Below are positions 44,810 through 54,552 of a DNA stretch of 64,000 nucleotides, in pieces (the stretch's first letter is position 1; every line of letters begins with the position of its first letter). The stretch covers positions 1 to 64,000 of the forward strand of contig NZ_JXTE01000046.1 in the NCBI RefSeq assembly GCF_000972385.1, written 5' to 3'. The stretch is from Streptomyces sp. WM6386. GTDB lineage: Bacteria > Actinomycetota > Actinomycetes > Streptomycetales > Streptomycetaceae. The position numbers were made by a program, and so were the translations under genes. Below the pieces are notes generated by a model that searched no databases, was not told where the DNA came from, and worked only from the letters and a program-made list of their open reading frames with translations.

Positions 44810-45408
44810 GTGACCCCAGCGGTGCGCCAACACCCTGGGGTTTTGGGAAGGGTTTTGGCCCATGCGCGGGACTGGTTGGCGGAGCTGAGGACCCGAGTCG
44901 ACACGGATGCCCGGCTGGCGGCTGTCATGGGGACGAGCGACCTGGACGTCCGGTCGCTCACAGCGGCTGAGCAGCGTTGCCTGTTCGACGCGCTCAAGGT
45001 GTGCGTCGACATCGTGGCCGCGGAGTTTCGGTACCGCGAGGGGACGAAGTGCTCGACCATGCAGTGGCATGAGCGCACCGGGACACTCGTTCCTGTTGAT
45101 CCCACGGACAGCCCGTGGGCTCGTATCGAAGAGCTGTTGCGTTCCAAGTACAGGGCGCACCATTTTCGGTCACCGCTGGACCTGCGGGCTGCCTTGGAGG
45201 GGATGCTCACCGTCTGCGCACGGGGATCCTGTGGCGCGATCTTCCGGCGCGGTTCGGTCCCTCGGGGAAGGTTCGTCCTCGGCAGCGGACCTGGTTGGCG
45301 GACGGCATGTGGACGGAGATCATGGAGCTGCTGAACGAGGCAGGCGGGGGCACCCCGGTGTTGGGCTACAGGAACGCTCCGGAGTTGAGGTTCCAAAGCG
45401 ATCCGGGC
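44810..45408 (+). pseudogene. IS5-like transposase remnant, frameshifted
   Basis: From GTG 44810 the frame gives a helical stretch of unknown origin, then SPWARIEELLRSKYRAHHF and LDLRAALEGML. After a frame change near 45205 it continues RLRTGILWRDLPARFGPSG and TWLADGMWTEIMELLNEAG, the DUF4096-type head of IS5-family transposases. The catalytic DDE domain is missing, so the element is dead. No ribosome site or inverted ends were recognised. The stretch 44751-45604 holds nothing else besides the rseP tail copy and a terminator. Confidence 0.6.
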
Positions 45409-45435
45409 GTGGTTAACCCGGTGAGAATCTCCTAG
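45409..45435 (+). repeat. Second copy of the rseP 3' end
   Basis: The codons read VVNPVRIS-stop against [12 protein letters not shown] at 44724-44750. Nine codons match at protein level but differ mainly at third positions (19 of 27 bases identical). A strong terminator follows 17 bp later, as expected for the original gene end. Confidence 0.55.
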
Positions 45436-45452
45436 CCACACGGCGTTCGTGG

Positions 45453-45479
45453 CGGCCCGGCACGCTGTGTGCCGGGCCG
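45453..45479. terminator. Hairpin terminator
   Basis: CGGCCCGGCAC pairs with GTGCCGGGCCG (11-bp stem, 5-nt loop). It probably ended the dxr-rseP transcript before the transposase remnant arrived. Confidence 0.85.
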
Positions 45480-45604
45480 TCCCCGTTCGTGTGGGTTGAT
45501 CGGCGGGATGTGCCGGGGCCTCGGCGCGTGCCGTAATCTCGAAGCCTGGAGCCCGCTGCGTACGGGAACCGGACCTTGATCCACGACTTGGGGTTGCACA
45601 GCAG

Positions 45605-46762
45605 ATGACTGCGATTTCTCTCGGCATGCCGTCCGTTCCGACCAGGGTTGCCGAGCGCCGTAAGAGCCGGCAGATCCAGGTCGGCTCCGTCGCGGTCGGT
45701 GGAGACGCCCCGGTGTCCGTGCAGTCGATGACCACGACCCGTACGTCGGACATCGGCGCGACCCTCCAGCAGATCGCCGAGCTGACGGCCTCCGGCTGCC
45801 AGATCGTCCGGGTGGCCTGCCCCACCCAGGACGACGCCGACGCCCTCTCCACCATCGCCCGCAAGTCCCAGCTCCCGGTCATCGCGGACATCCACTTCCA
45901 GCCCAAGTACGTCTTCGCGGCCATCGAGGCCGGCTGTGCCGCGGTCCGGGTGAACCCCGGCAACATCAAGCAGTTCGACGACAAGGTCAAGGAGATCGCG
46001 AAGGCGGCGAGGGACCACGGCACCCCGATCCGCATCGGCGTGAACGCGGGCTCTCTGGACCGCCGCCTCCTCCAGAAGTACGGCAAGGCGACCCCCGAGG
46101 CCCTGGTCGAGTCGGCCCTGTGGGAGGCGTCCCTCTTCGAGGAGCACGACTTCCGGGACATCAAGATCTCGGTGAAGCACAACGACCCGGTCGTGATGAT
46201 CGAGGCGTACAAGCAGCTCGCCGCCCAGTGCGACTACCCCCTCCACCTCGGCGTCACCGAGGCGGGCCCGGCGTTCCAGGGCACGATCAAGTCGGCGGTG
46301 GCGTTCGGCGCGCTGCTGTCCCAGGGCATCGGCGACACGATCCGGGTGTCGTTGAGCGCTCCTCCGGTCGAGGAGGTCAAGGTCGGCAACCAGATCCTGG
46401 AGTCCCTGAACCTCAGGCAGCGCGGCCTGGAGATCGTCTCCTGCCCGTCCTGCGGCCGCGCCCAGGTCGACGTCTACAAGCTGGCCGAAGAGGTCACGGC
46501 AGGCCTCACCGGCATGGAGGTCCCGCTGCGCGTCGCCGTCATGGGCTGTGTGGTGAACGGCCCCGGCGAGGCCCGAGAGGCCGACCTCGGCGTCGCCTCC
46601 GGCAACGGCAAGGGACAGATCTTCGTCAAGGGCGAGGTCATCAAGACCGTCCCCGAGTCCAAGATCGTCGAGACCCTCATCGAGGAAGCCATGAAGCTGG
46701 CCGAACAGATGGAAGCGGACGGCGTGGCATCGGGCGAGCCGTCGGTGGCGGTCGCGGGCTGA
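45605..46762 (+). CDS. ispG: 4-hydroxy-3-methylbut-2-en-1-yl diphosphate synthase
   Basis: A 385-residue iron-sulfur enzyme of the MEP pathway (GcpE). The 4Fe-4S cysteines are C280 and C283 (SCPSCGRA) and C315 ([10 protein letters not shown]), with the conserved glutamate after it. The N-terminal TIM barrel starts with [12 protein letters not shown] 45605 has no strong ribosome site. It follows dxr and rseP, so two MEP steps are clustered, although the insertion and terminator now separate them. Confidence 0.95.
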   Translation: MTAISLGMPSVPTRVAERRKSRQIQVGSVAVGGDAPVSVQSMTTTRTSDIGATLQQIAELTASGCQIVRVACPTQDDADALSTIARKSQLPVIADIHFQPKYVFAAIEAGCAAVRVNPGNIKQFDDKVKEIAKAARDHGTPIRIGVNAGSLDRRLLQKYGKATPEALVESALWEASLFEEHDFRDIKISVKHNDPVVMIEAYKQLAAQCDYPLHLGVTEAGPAFQGTIKSAVAFGALLSQGIGDTIRVSLSAPPVEEVKVGNQILESLNLRQRGLEIVSCPSCGRAQVDVYKLAEEVTAGLTGMEVPLRVAVMGCVVNGPGEAREADLGVASGNGKGQIFVKGEVIKTVPESKIVETLIEEAMKLAEQMEADGVASGEPSVAVAG

Positions 46763-46798
46763 AGGCTGGAGGGCTGAGGGCCGCAGGCCCCAGCACTC

Positions 46799-46860
46799 CA
46801 GGGGCGCGGGGAACTGCGCGACCAGCCCGCACGACCCGCAGCCGCCGACGCACCGCAGCC
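46799..46860 (+). repeat. Dispersed intergenic repeat, copy B
   Basis: It contains GGGGCGCGGGGAACTGCGCG and CGCAGCCGCCGACGC, matching 27076-27132 on the other strand. A weaker relative lies at about 47880-47925. The rest of the 230-bp gap after ispG shows nothing clear. Confidence 0.65.
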
Positions 46861-46992
46861 CCCGAGCTCATAGGCGCCCGGCACCCCCCACGCCCCGCAC
46901 ATGAAAACAACGGCACCCTCCACTGGGCGGCATGGCTCAGCTTCCGCAGGTACAGTGCGGAGATCAGCAGTCCCCAGTGTGAGGCCCCGCCC

Positions 46993-47841
46993 GTGTTGAC
47001 CCAGACGACCTCCCGGGTCCTCGAACCGAGCGACCTGGACGCCGCGCTCGCCGTCCTCGACCGCGCCCCGGTCGCGAACGCCTTCGTGACATCCCGCGTA
47101 CAGGTCGCCGGCCTCGACCCCTGGCGGCTCGGCGGCGAGATGTGGGGCTGGTACGAGGACGGCATGCTGACGTCCCTCTGCTACGCCGGCGCCAACCTGG
47201 TCCCCATCTGCGCCACCCCCCGAGCCGTCCGCGCCTTCGCCGACCGCGCTCGCAGGGCGGGCCGCCGCTGCTCCTCGATCGTCGGCCCGGCCGAACCCAC
47301 CGCCGAACTCTGGCGCCTCCTCGAACCCAGCTGGGGCCCGGCCCGTGACGTCCGCCCGCGCCAGCCCCTCATGGTCACCGACCGTATGCCCACCGACATC
47401 GCCCCGGATCCCTACGTCCGCCGCGTCCGCAAGGACGAGATGGAAACGATCATGCCGGCGTGCGTGGCGATGTTCACCGAAGAGGTCGGCGTCTCCCCGC
47501 TGGCCGGCGACGGCGGCCTCCTCTACCAGGCGAGGGTCGCCGAACTCGTCGGCTCCGGCCGCTCGTTCGCCCGGCTCGACGCCGACGGCAAGGTCGTCTT
47601 CAAGGCCGAGATCGGCGCTGCCACGACCAAGGCCTGCCAGATCCAGGGCGTGTGGGTGGCCCCCGAGTACCGGGGGAGGGGCCTGGCGGCCCCGGGCATG
47701 GCGGCGGTCCTGCGCTACGCGCTGGCGGACGTGGCCCCGGTGGTGAGCCTGTACGTGAACGACTTCAACACGTCGGCGAGAAGGACGTACAGGAGGGTGG
47801 GCTTCCAGGAGGTCGGCGCCTTCATGAGCGTCCTGTTCTGA
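46993..47841 (+). CDS. GNAT acetyltransferase with DUF4081-like N-terminal domain
   Basis: A 282-residue protein with two GNAT-like halves. The first (residues 1-130) is the degenerate DUF4081-type domain. The second has the acetyl-CoA loop VWVAPEYRGRGLAAPGMAA and ends LYVNDFNTSARRTYRRVGFQ, a typical GNAT finish. GTG 46993 is chosen at the start of similarity; GTGAGG lies just upstream. Substrate unknown. It is a usual neighbour of ispG in Streptomyces. Confidence 0.85.
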   Translation: MLTQTTSRVLEPSDLDAALAVLDRAPVANAFVTSRVQVAGLDPWRLGGEMWGWYEDGMLTSLCYAGANLVPICATPRAVRAFADRARRAGRRCSSIVGPAEPTAELWRLLEPSWGPARDVRPRQPLMVTDRMPTDIAPDPYVRRVRKDEMETIMPACVAMFTEEVGVSPLAGDGGLLYQARVAELVGSGRSFARLDADGKVVFKAEIGAATTKACQIQGVWVAPEYRGRGLAAPGMAAVLRYALADVAPVVSLYVNDFNTSARRTYRRVGFQEVGAFMSVLF

Positions 47842-47947
47842 GAAACCCCCTTCCGGCAAACGCCCTTGGGGGCATCGGCCCCGGGGCGCGGGAAACCGCG
47901 CGGCCGACCACGGACAACCCGCACCCGACCAAGAACGCGCACCCCCC

Positions 47948-47955
47948 TATACGAT
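47948..47955 (+). promoter_or_regulatory. Candidate -10 box for a leaderless transcript
   Basis: TATACGAT ends 7 bp before the ATG at 47962, so transcription would begin at or next to the start codon. No ribosome site is present. Confidence 0.4.
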
Positions 47956-47961
47956 CCCCAC

Positions 47962-48531
47962 ATGCGCTTCCCCGGTCACGGACACCGCCGCCACCCCGAC
48001 GACGACGTAGTGATCGGCCCCCTCGACCTCTCCACCCACGTCGACGAAGCCCTCGCCGTCCAAGCCCTCGCCTTCGGACTCGGCCCCGACGAAGTAGCCG
48101 TACGCCGCCAGATCGTCCTCCGTCACATGACGTACCCCGGTGCGAGAGCGCTCGGCGCAACCGCCGGCCCCAGCCTCGTGGGCTTCGTCTACGGCATGCC
48201 CAACGACCGCACCCACTGGTGGTCCACGGTCGTGGAGCCCTACCTCCGCGCGCAGGGCCACGACATCTGGCTGGACGACTCCTTCGTGATCACGGAACTC
48301 CACGTCCACCCGCACTACCAGAACCGCGGCGTGGGCCGCTCCCTGATCACCACCATCACGGACGGCGCCCGCGAACCCCGCTCGATCCTCTCCGCGATCG
48401 ACACCGACAGCCCGGCCCGCGGCCTCTACCACTCCCTCGGCTACCAGGACCTGGCCCGCCAGGTCCTGTTCCCCAGCGCCCCCAAGCCGTACGCGGTGAT
48501 GGGCGCCCCCCTGCCGCTGCGCCGCCGTTAA
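47962..48531 (+). CDS. GNAT-family acetyltransferase
   Basis: A 189-residue acetyltransferase. The acetyl-CoA motif is ELHVHPHYQNRGVGRSLI, and DTDSPARGLYHSLGYQD closes the fold. A short basic, His-rich head (MRFPGHGHRRHPDDD) precedes the domain. ATG 47962 has a -10-like box 7 bp upstream and no ribosome site, pointing to a leaderless mRNA. Substrate unknown. Confidence 0.85.
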   Translation: MRFPGHGHRRHPDDDVVIGPLDLSTHVDEALAVQALAFGLGPDEVAVRRQIVLRHMTYPGARALGATAGPSLVGFVYGMPNDRTHWWSTVVEPYLRAQGHDIWLDDSFVITELHVHPHYQNRGVGRSLITTITDGAREPRSILSAIDTDSPARGLYHSLGYQDLARQVLFPSAPKPYAVMGAPLPLRRR

Positions 48532-48604
48532 CCGATTTCCGCCACAACCGGACCCCCGGCTAACCTCCTAGCCATCACCCTTATCCGGCAGGAGTACGAG
48601 AACC

Positions 48605-50308
48605 ATGGCCAACGCACCGGTCCAGCGCATGTCCCAGTTGATGGCGAAGACGCTGCGCGACGACCCGGCGGACGCCGAGGTCCTCAGCCACAAGCTCCTC
48701 GTCCGCGCCGGCTACGTCCGCCGCACCGCGGCCGGCATCTGGAGCTGGCTGCCCCTCGGCATGCGGGTTCTGCGCAATGTGGAACGGATCGTCCGTGAGG
48801 AGATGGACGCGATCGGCGCCCAGGAGGTGCTGCTTCCCGCCATTCTGCCGCGCGAGCCCTACGAGGCGACCGGCCGCTGGGAGGAGTACGGCCCCGAGCT
48901 GTTCCGCCTCCAGGACCGCAAGGGCGGCGACTACCTCCTCGGCCCGACCCACGAGGAGATCTTCACCCTGCTGGTGAAGGACCAGGCGTCCTCCTACAAG
49001 GACCTGCCGGTCATCCTCTACCAGATCCAGAACAAGTACCGGGACGAGGCCCGCCCGCGGGCCGGAGTCCTGCGCGGCCGCGAGTTCCTCATGAAGGACT
49101 CGTACTCCTTCGACACCGAGGACGAGGGCCTGGCCCAGTCCTACGCGCTGCACCGCGAGGCCTACCAGAAGATCTTCACGCGCCTCGGCCTCGACTACCG
49201 CATCTGCGCCGCCACCGCGGGCGCGATGGGCGGCTCCAAGTCCGAGGAGTTCCTCGCTCCGGCCGGCGCCGGCGAGGACACCTTCGCCGACTGCCCGAAC
49301 TGCGACTTCGCGGCCAACACCGAAGCGATCTCGTACGAGCTCCAGCCCGTGGACGCCACCGACGTCCCCGCCGCCGAGGACATCCCGACCCCCGACACCC
49401 CCACCATCGAGACCCTCGCCGCCCACCTCGGTGTCGAGGCCTCCGCCACCCTCAAGAACCTCCTGGTGAAGGTCGACGGCGAGATCGTGGCGGTCGGTGT
49501 CCCCGGCGACCGTGAGGTCGACATGGGCAAGGTCGAGGCGCACTTCGCCCCGGCGGTCGTCGAGATGGTCACCGAGGCCGACTTCGCGGGCCGCCCGGAC
49601 CTGGTCCGTGGCTACGTCGGCCCGCAGGGGCTGGGCGAGAAGGTCAAGTACATCGCCGACCCGCGCGTGGCCCCGGGCACCGCCTGGATCACGGGCGCCA
49701 ACAAGACGAACACGCACACCAGGAACGTCGTCGTGGGCCGTGACTTCGAGGTCGGTGAGTACGTCGACGTCGTGGTCGTCCAGGACGGCGACCCGTGCCC
49801 CAAGTGCGGCACCGGCCTCAAGCTGGACCGCGCCATCGAGATCGGCCACATCTTCCAGCTGGGCCGCAAGTACGCCGACGCCCTCAAGCTCGACGTCCTC
49901 GGCCAGCAGGGCAAGCCGGTCCGCGTGACCATGGGCTCCTACGGCATCGGCGTCACCCGCGCGGTCGCGGCCATCGCCGAGCAGAGCGCCGACGAGCAGG
50001 GCCTGTGCTGGCCGGCCGAGGTCGCCCCGGCCGACGTCCACGTCGTCGCCGCCGGCAAGGCCCTCCAGACCGAGCTGGCTCTCGACGTCTCCGAGAAGCT
50101 GCGCGCGGCCGGCCTGCGGGTCCTGGTCGACGACCGGGCCGGCGTCTCCCCGGGCGTGAAGTTCACGGACGCCGAGCTGATCGGCGTACCGAAGATCCTC
50201 GTCGCGGGCCGCCGCTCCGCCGAGGGCGTCCTGGAGCTCAAGGACCGCCGGACCGGCGAGCGCGAGGAACTGACGGTGGACGAGGCGATCGCCCGCCTCA
50301 GCGCCTGA
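48605..50308 (+). CDS. proS: Prolyl-tRNA synthetase
   Basis: A 567-residue class II synthetase of the bacterial type that charges tRNA-Pro. [17 protein letters not shown] is motif 1, and [20 protein letters not shown] spans motif 2. An editing (INS) domain lies at about 225-390 and includes [11 protein letters not shown]. Motif 3 is [13 protein letters not shown], followed by the anticodon-binding domain. ATG 48605 follows CAGGAG. A strong terminator follows the gene. Confidence 0.96.
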   Translation: MANAPVQRMSQLMAKTLRDDPADAEVLSHKLLVRAGYVRRTAAGIWSWLPLGMRVLRNVERIVREEMDAIGAQEVLLPAILPREPYEATGRWEEYGPELFRLQDRKGGDYLLGPTHEEIFTLLVKDQASSYKDLPVILYQIQNKYRDEARPRAGVLRGREFLMKDSYSFDTEDEGLAQSYALHREAYQKIFTRLGLDYRICAATAGAMGGSKSEEFLAPAGAGEDTFADCPNCDFAANTEAISYELQPVDATDVPAAEDIPTPDTPTIETLAAHLGVEASATLKNLLVKVDGEIVAVGVPGDREVDMGKVEAHFAPAVVEMVTEADFAGRPDLVRGYVGPQGLGEKVKYIADPRVAPGTAWITGANKTNTHTRNVVVGRDFEVGEYVDVVVVQDGDPCPKCGTGLKLDRAIEIGHIFQLGRKYADALKLDVLGQQGKPVRVTMGSYGIGVTRAVAAIAEQSADEQGLCWPAEVAPADVHVVAAGKALQTELALDVSEKLRAAGLRVLVDDRAGVSPGVKFTDAELIGVPKILVAGRRSAEGVLELKDRRTGEREELTVDEAIARLSA

Positions 50309-50325
50309 AGAAACTCCTCAGAAAC

Positions 50326-50356
50326 GTCTGTGAGTCCCCATAGGGGACTCACAGAC
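50326..50356. terminator. Bidirectional hairpin terminator
   Basis: GTCTGTGAGTCCCC pairs with GGGGACTCACAGAC (perfect 14-bp stem, 3-nt loop) between the converging proS and phosphotransferase-like genes. Confidence 0.9.
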
Positions 50357-50363
50357 GGGGTCC

Positions 50364-51269
50364 CTAAAGCCACCCGGCAAACTCCAGCAACAACTCAGCA
50401 TCCTGAAGCCGGCCGACCCGCCGCGCCCGAACCCCCGACTCCACGGCGCGGAAGAGCGTCCACCCCCGCAACCGCTCCTGATCCACATCCAAGGACTCGG
50501 CAAGCCGCTTGATCCGACGCCGAGTAATCGCCGCCCCCGACGGCTGGGCAATCAGATCCTCGACCCGATCCCTGACCAACCGAGCCAGATCGAACGCACA
50601 CTCACCGACCACCGGATCCGGCCCCACGGCCAGCCACGGAGACCGCTCACCCGCCAGCACCTTGCTCTGCCGAAACGTCCCATGCAGCAACCGCGACTCC
50701 GGCGGAGCCACCAGCAACTCCGAGCGAGCGGCCAGCGCCGCATCGACAAGCGGCGCTACCTCGGCCCGGCCCGACGCGGTCGCCCGCATCGCCTCGGCCT
50801 GCCGCCCGGTCCGCTCGGCCACCGTCTCGAAGACCTGGGCGTTCCCGTCGCCAGGTGGCTCCACCCACAACCGCCGCAACGTCCCCGCCGCCTCCAACAG
50901 CGCCTTCGCCTCCGGCAACGACCGCACCGACACATCGGGATGCAGCCGCTCCAGCAGCAGCACCCCCTCGGTCACCGGCTCGTCGAGCAACTGCACCGCA
51001 CCCAGCCCACCCCAGTGCGCCAGCGCCGCCCGCTCGGCCTCCGGCCGGCACCGCGGCGGGGCCAGCTTGAGCACGGCGGGGGTGCCGTCGAACCGCCGGA
51101 CCAGCACGACGAGGCTGCTGCGGCCGCCCGGCACCTGCACCCGCTCCACGGTCGACTCGCGTAGCGCGACGGCCTGCCGAGCCGCCTCGGGCAGCTTCTC
51201 CAACCAGCCGTCACCAGGTGCCGTCTCACCGAGCGCCCTCACCAGACGCTGTGGCGGTTCGAAAGCCAT
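50364..51269 (-). CDS. Aminoglycoside phosphotransferase-fold protein, probable pseudokinase
   Basis: A 301-residue protein resembling APH(6)/streptomycin kinases (VLKLAPPR, VLLLERLHPD). The catalytic loop, normally HGDxxxxN, reads HGTFRQSK: Asp is T198 and Asn is K203. The metal-binding Asp of the usual IDP motif is also changed (AVGPDPVVGE, G216). It therefore should not transfer phosphate and may bind a ligand or partner. ATG 51269 follows AAGGGA. It is last in a three-gene minus-strand operon with a DUF4439 protein and a lipoprotein. Confidence 0.8.
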   Translation of the reverse strand: MAFEPPQRLVRALGETAPGDGWLEKLPEAARQAVALRESTVERVQVPGGRSSLVVLVRRFDGTPAVLKLAPPRCRPEAERAALAHWGGLGAVQLLDEPVTEGVLLLERLHPDVSVRSLPEAKALLEAAGTLRRLWVEPPGDGNAQVFETVAERTGRQAEAMRATASGRAEVAPLVDAALAARSELLVAPPESRLLHGTFRQSKVLAGERSPWLAVGPDPVVGECAFDLARLVRDRVEDLIAQPSGAAITRRRIKRLAESLDVDQERLRGWTLFRAVESGVRARRVGRLQDAELLLEFAGWL

Positions 51270-51296
51270 ACGCGAGCAGTTCCCTTCCCGTACCCG

Positions 51297-51773
51297 TTAC
51301 GCCGTGGGTGTTGCCGCAGTCGGCGAGGCCGACGCGGTCGCCGCCCGTTCGGCGAGACCAGGGAAGGCTACGCTCTCCCCGCGCCAGCGCACCGCCCGCA
51401 CCGCCGCCTCCCGCAGCGCCTCGGCGCCCATGGAGCGCCGCCCGTCCACGGTTGCCCGCACCAGGTCGGAGTACACCCCGGCGACCCGGTCCTCCAGCTC
51501 GGCGGCCAGCCGTACGGCCGCGTCCGAGTCCAGCACCGGGAACGGCAGCGCGTACCCCGCCGCCGCTGCCGCCGGGGTGCCGCCCAGATCCCGCACCTCA
51601 CGGGCGAGTGCGTCGCGCCGGGCGCGATGGGCGTCGTAGGCCGACTTCGCCTCGCTACGCCGCCCCTCACGGATCCGCCCGCCGACGACCCCGTACCCGT
51701 ACACGGCGGCATGCTCGGCCGCCAGTGCCGACTGGAGCGCTGCCAGCTCACGCTTGTCCTGCTCGTCGCTCAC
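51297..51773 (-). CDS. DUF4439 ferritin-like protein
   Basis: A 158-residue helical protein. LQSALAAEHAAVYGYGVVGG is the typical first helix of this ferritin-like family, and LPFPVLDSDAAVRLAAELED follows. The last 20 residues are Ala/Thr/Ser-rich. GTG 51773 overlaps the stop of the lipoprotein gene by 4 bp. Biochemical role unknown. Confidence 0.82.
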   Translation of the reverse strand: MSDEQDKRELAALQSALAAEHAAVYGYGVVGGRIREGRRSEAKSAYDAHRARRDALAREVRDLGGTPAAAAAGYALPFPVLDSDAAVRLAAELEDRVAGVYSDLVRATVDGRRSMGAEALREAAVRAVRWRGESVAFPGLAERAATASASPTAATPTA

Positions 51774-52291
51774 TTCGCCGCCTCCGTCAGCAGATACGCG
51801 TGCGCCGCCCCGGCCGCCGCCACGGAGGCCAGCAGCCGGGCCAGCTCGCCCGGCACCTCGAGGAGCGACTTCGCCCGGGCGTCCGCGAGCGACCGCTCGG
51901 CGGTGGCGAGCCCGGCGAGGGCGTCCTTCTCGGTGCCGGGTACGACGGAGGGGGCGGGGGAGCCGACGGTGGGCGACGCCGAACCGGTCACCGCCGTCGT
52001 GCCGCCGAACGCCTCCACATGCCGCACGGCCTGCGCCCGCAGCACCCCCAGCCGCTCCGCGAGCCCCGGATACGCGGCGATCACCGCGTCGTACCGTTCG
52101 ACGATCCCCCGGCTGTCCCGCGCCGCACGCGTGCGTGCCCGCTCGGCGACCGAGGGACTGCCTCCGGTGCTCTCCTCGGTCTCATCGGAACCGGAGGAGC
52201 AGCCCACCAGCAGGGCGGCACCGGCGGCCGAGGCGAGGATTGTTCTTCGGCACGGCCCCGAGGGGGTGCGCGGCGGCGGGGGGTACGGCAC
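51770..52291 (-). CDS. Putative lipoprotein, helical
   Basis: A 173-residue protein. GTG 52291 was chosen because GAGG precedes it and it gives a compact signal: CRRTILASAAGAALLVGC with a twin-arginine pair and a lipobox cysteine. The mature part begins with an acidic Ser/Glu linker and then has long helices (RGIVERYDAVIAAYPGLAER). A longer frame to 52375 looks non-coding. It may work at the membrane with the ferritin-like protein, to which it is coupled. The gap to rimP (52292-52506) holds the divergent promoters. Confidence 0.65.
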   Translation of the reverse strand: MPYPPPPRTPSGPCRRTILASAAGAALLVGCSSGSDETEESTGGSPSVAERARTRAARDSRGIVERYDAVIAAYPGLAERLGVLRAQAVRHVEAFGGTTAVTGSASPTVGSPAPSVVPGTEKDALAGLATAERSLADARAKSLLEVPGELARLLASVAAAGAAHAYLLTEAAK

Positions 52292-52506
52292 GGCAGACGT
52301 CCTCGGGGGGCTCGTACGAACACATGGGCGGGAAGGCGGCCCGCCGGTGATCACGGTACCCGCGTCCCGGTCCACAACCCCTCATCGGCACCGCTGCGGA
52401 CCCCCGGTCGCCGCACGGTGGACGGCAACACACCTTTGGACCGGATACCCTTTGACCAGACACGCGACCTACCCACAACAGCACACGCGGCCGAGGAGTC
52501 ACCCGG

Positions 52507-53004
52507 ATGAGCACCACCCAGAGCGAGAGGCTGCGAGAGCTCCTGGAACCGCTCGTCAGCTCCCAGGGTCTGGATCTGGAAGAGATCTCAGTGGACTCCG
52601 TAGGACGGAAGCGGGTGCTCAGCGTCGTCGTCGACTCCGACACCGGGGCGGACCTGGACCAGATCGCCGATGTGAGCCGCGCGCTCTCGGCGAAGCTCGA
52701 CGAGACGAACGCGATGGGCGAGGGCGAGTACACCCTCGAGGTCGGCACCCCGGGCGCGGAGCGCCCCCTCAAGGAGCACCGCCACTATGTGCGCGCCGTG
52801 GACCGGCTGGTGAAGTTCCAGCTGACCGAGGGCGGCGAAGTGATCGCACGGATCCTTGAGGTCGACGACGAGGGTCTGGACGTCGAGGTGCCCGGAGTCA
52901 AGGGCCGCAAGGCCACCAGCCGCAGACTCGCCTTCTCCGACATCGACAAGGCGCGCGTGCAGGTCGAGTTCAACCGCAAGGACAAGAAGGAAGAGGAGGC
53001 GTAG
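52507..53004 (+). CDS. rimP: Ribosome maturation factor RimP
   Basis: A 165-residue protein for 30S subunit assembly. The N-terminal domain shows [15 protein letters not shown] and [20 protein letters not shown]. The family signature [12 protein letters not shown] is followed by the SH3-like C-terminal domain. ATG 52507 follows a GAGGAGT site. It opens the rimP-nusA-ylxR-infB operon; nusA begins 3 bp after its stop. Confidence 0.95.
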   Translation: MSTTQSERLRELLEPLVSSQGLDLEEISVDSVGRKRVLSVVVDSDTGADLDQIADVSRALSAKLDETNAMGEGEYTLEVGTPGAERPLKEHRHYVRAVDRLVKFQLTEGGEVIARILEVDDEGLDVEVPGVKGRKATSRRLAFSDIDKARVQVEFNRKDKKEEEA

Positions 53005-53006
53005 CC

Positions 53007-53993
53007 GTGGACATCGACATGAGTGCCCTGCGGGGCTTGGTACGGGAGAAGGAGATCTCCTTCCCCCTGCTGGTCGAGGCGATCGAGTCGGCCCTCCTCA
53101 TCGCCTATCACCGCACCGAGGGAAGCCGCCGCCACGCGCGCGTGGAGCTCAACCGGGAAACCGGCCACGTGACGGTGTGGGCGAAGGAGGACCCCGAGGA
53201 CCTCGAGGAGGGCCAGGAGGCCCGGGAGTTCGACGACACCCCGTCCGGCTTCGGCCGTATCGCCGCCACCACCGCCAAGCAGGTCATCCTGCAGCGGCTG
53301 CGCGACGCGGAGGACGACGCGACGCTCGGCGAGTACGCCGGCCGTGAGGGCGACATCGTCATGGGCGTGGTCCAGCAGGGCCGTGACCCGAAGAACGTGC
53401 TCGTCGACATCGGCAAGCTGGAGGCCATCCTGCCGGTGCAGGAGCAGGTCCCCGGTGAGACGTATCCGCACGGTCTGCGGCTTCGGTCGTACGTCGTACG
53501 GGTGGCGAGGGGTGTGCGCGGTCCGTCCGTCACGCTGTCGCGCACACATCCCAATCTGGTGAAGAAGCTCTTCGCCCTGGAGGTGCCGGAGATCGCCGAC
53601 GGTTCGGTGGAGATCTCCGCCATCGCGCGTGAGGCCGGTCACCGGACGAAGATCGCCGTACGGTCCACCCGTTCCGGACTGAACGCCAAGGGTGCCTGCA
53701 TCGGCCCCATGGGCGGGCGGGTGCGCAACGTCATGGGTGAGCTGAACGGCGAGAAGATCGACATCGTCGACTGGTCGGACGACCCGGCCGAGATGGTGGC
53801 GAACGCGCTCTCCCCGGCCCGGGTCTCCAAGGTGGAGGTCGTCGATCTCGCGGCCCGCTCCGCGCGCGTGACGGTGCCGGACTACCAGCTGTCGCTGGCG
53901 ATCGGCAAGGAAGGGCAGAATGCCCGGCTTGCGGCTCGTCTGACCGGCTGGCGGATCGACATCCGCCCGGACATCGAACAGCCGAGCGAATAG
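53007..53993 (+). CDS. nusA: Transcription termination/antitermination factor NusA
   Basis: A 328-residue NusA, the short actinobacterial form without C-terminal acidic repeats. The RNA-polymerase-binding head is at 1-120, an S1 domain follows ([21 protein letters not shown]), and two KH domains follow ([19 protein letters not shown] and [15 protein letters not shown]). GTG 53007 has GAGGAGG upstream, inside the end of rimP. Confidence 0.96.
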   Translation: MDIDMSALRGLVREKEISFPLLVEAIESALLIAYHRTEGSRRHARVELNRETGHVTVWAKEDPEDLEEGQEAREFDDTPSGFGRIAATTAKQVILQRLRDAEDDATLGEYAGREGDIVMGVVQQGRDPKNVLVDIGKLEAILPVQEQVPGETYPHGLRLRSYVVRVARGVRGPSVTLSRTHPNLVKKLFALEVPEIADGSVEISAIAREAGHRTKIAVRSTRSGLNAKGACIGPMGGRVRNVMGELNGEKIDIVDWSDDPAEMVANALSPARVSKVEVVDLAARSARVTVPDYQLSLAIGKEGQNARLAARLTGWRIDIRPDIEQPSE

Positions 53994-54107
53994 GTTCCGG
54001 ATCACGATCGGGAATAGATCTCGGCCCAACAGGGCTGAGATCACGACAACAACCGTTCGATCGCTACCCCAAAGGGGTGAGGTCGCTACGGGGAGGTAGA
54101 CTTAGCA

Positions 54108-54389
54108 GTGTCTGGCCGGACGCACGCCCGCGCATGCCCTGAACGCACCTGTGTGGGGTGCAGGCAGCGAGCGGCCAAGACCGATCTGCTGCGCACCGTG
54201 GCGATCAAGGACGCATGCGTCCCCGATCCTCGCGGTACGCTGCCCGGCCGGGGCGCCTATGTGCACCCCGCCCTGGTCTGTCTCGACCAGGCGGTACGCC
54301 GCCGGGCGTTCACGAGGGCGCTTCGCGCCCCGGGAGCGCTCGACGTAAAGGCGTTGCGCCAGTACGTCGAGCAGACAGACAGTTGCTGA
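54108..54389 (+). CDS. ylxR: YlxR/RnpM family RNA-binding protein
   Basis: A 93-residue DUF448 protein. ERTCVGCRQRAAKTDLLR and DPRGTLPGRGAYVHPA are the family signatures. Relatives modulate RNase P or affect transcription of neighbouring genes. GTG 54108 follows GGGGAGG at rather long spacing. It sits in its usual place between nusA and infB. Confidence 0.93.
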   Translation: MSGRTHARACPERTCVGCRQRAAKTDLLRTVAIKDACVPDPRGTLPGRGAYVHPALVCLDQAVRRRAFTRALRAPGALDVKALRQYVEQTDSC

Positions 54390-54470
54390 GCAGGCAACAC
54401 CGCAAGGAGCGTCGCACGGAACCCCCGTGCGGCCCTGGTACCCCGCGAGTTGGAAGTAGGTCGAGATTGC

Positions 54471-54503
54471 GATGAGCACTCGATGAGCACGCGATGAGTA
54501 CGC
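54471..54503. repeat. Three 11-bp direct repeats before infB
   Basis: GATGAGCACtc, GATGAGCACgc and GATGAGTACgc start at 54471, 54482 and 54493. They lie in the 163-bp ylxR-infB gap, in the infB leader. Confidence 0.7.
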
Positions 54504-54552
54504 CCATGAAGTAGCGACGGTCCGGACGCAACCCGGACCTAAAAGGAGCGAA

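Noticed and set aside
44751..45604. tRNA or integrase attachment site next to rseP
   Set aside because: No cloverleaf or integrase was found; only a transposase-like fragment and a terminator are visible.
50364..51269. Aminoglycoside resistance gene
   Set aside because: The catalytic Asp and Asn and the metal-binding Asp are all substituted.
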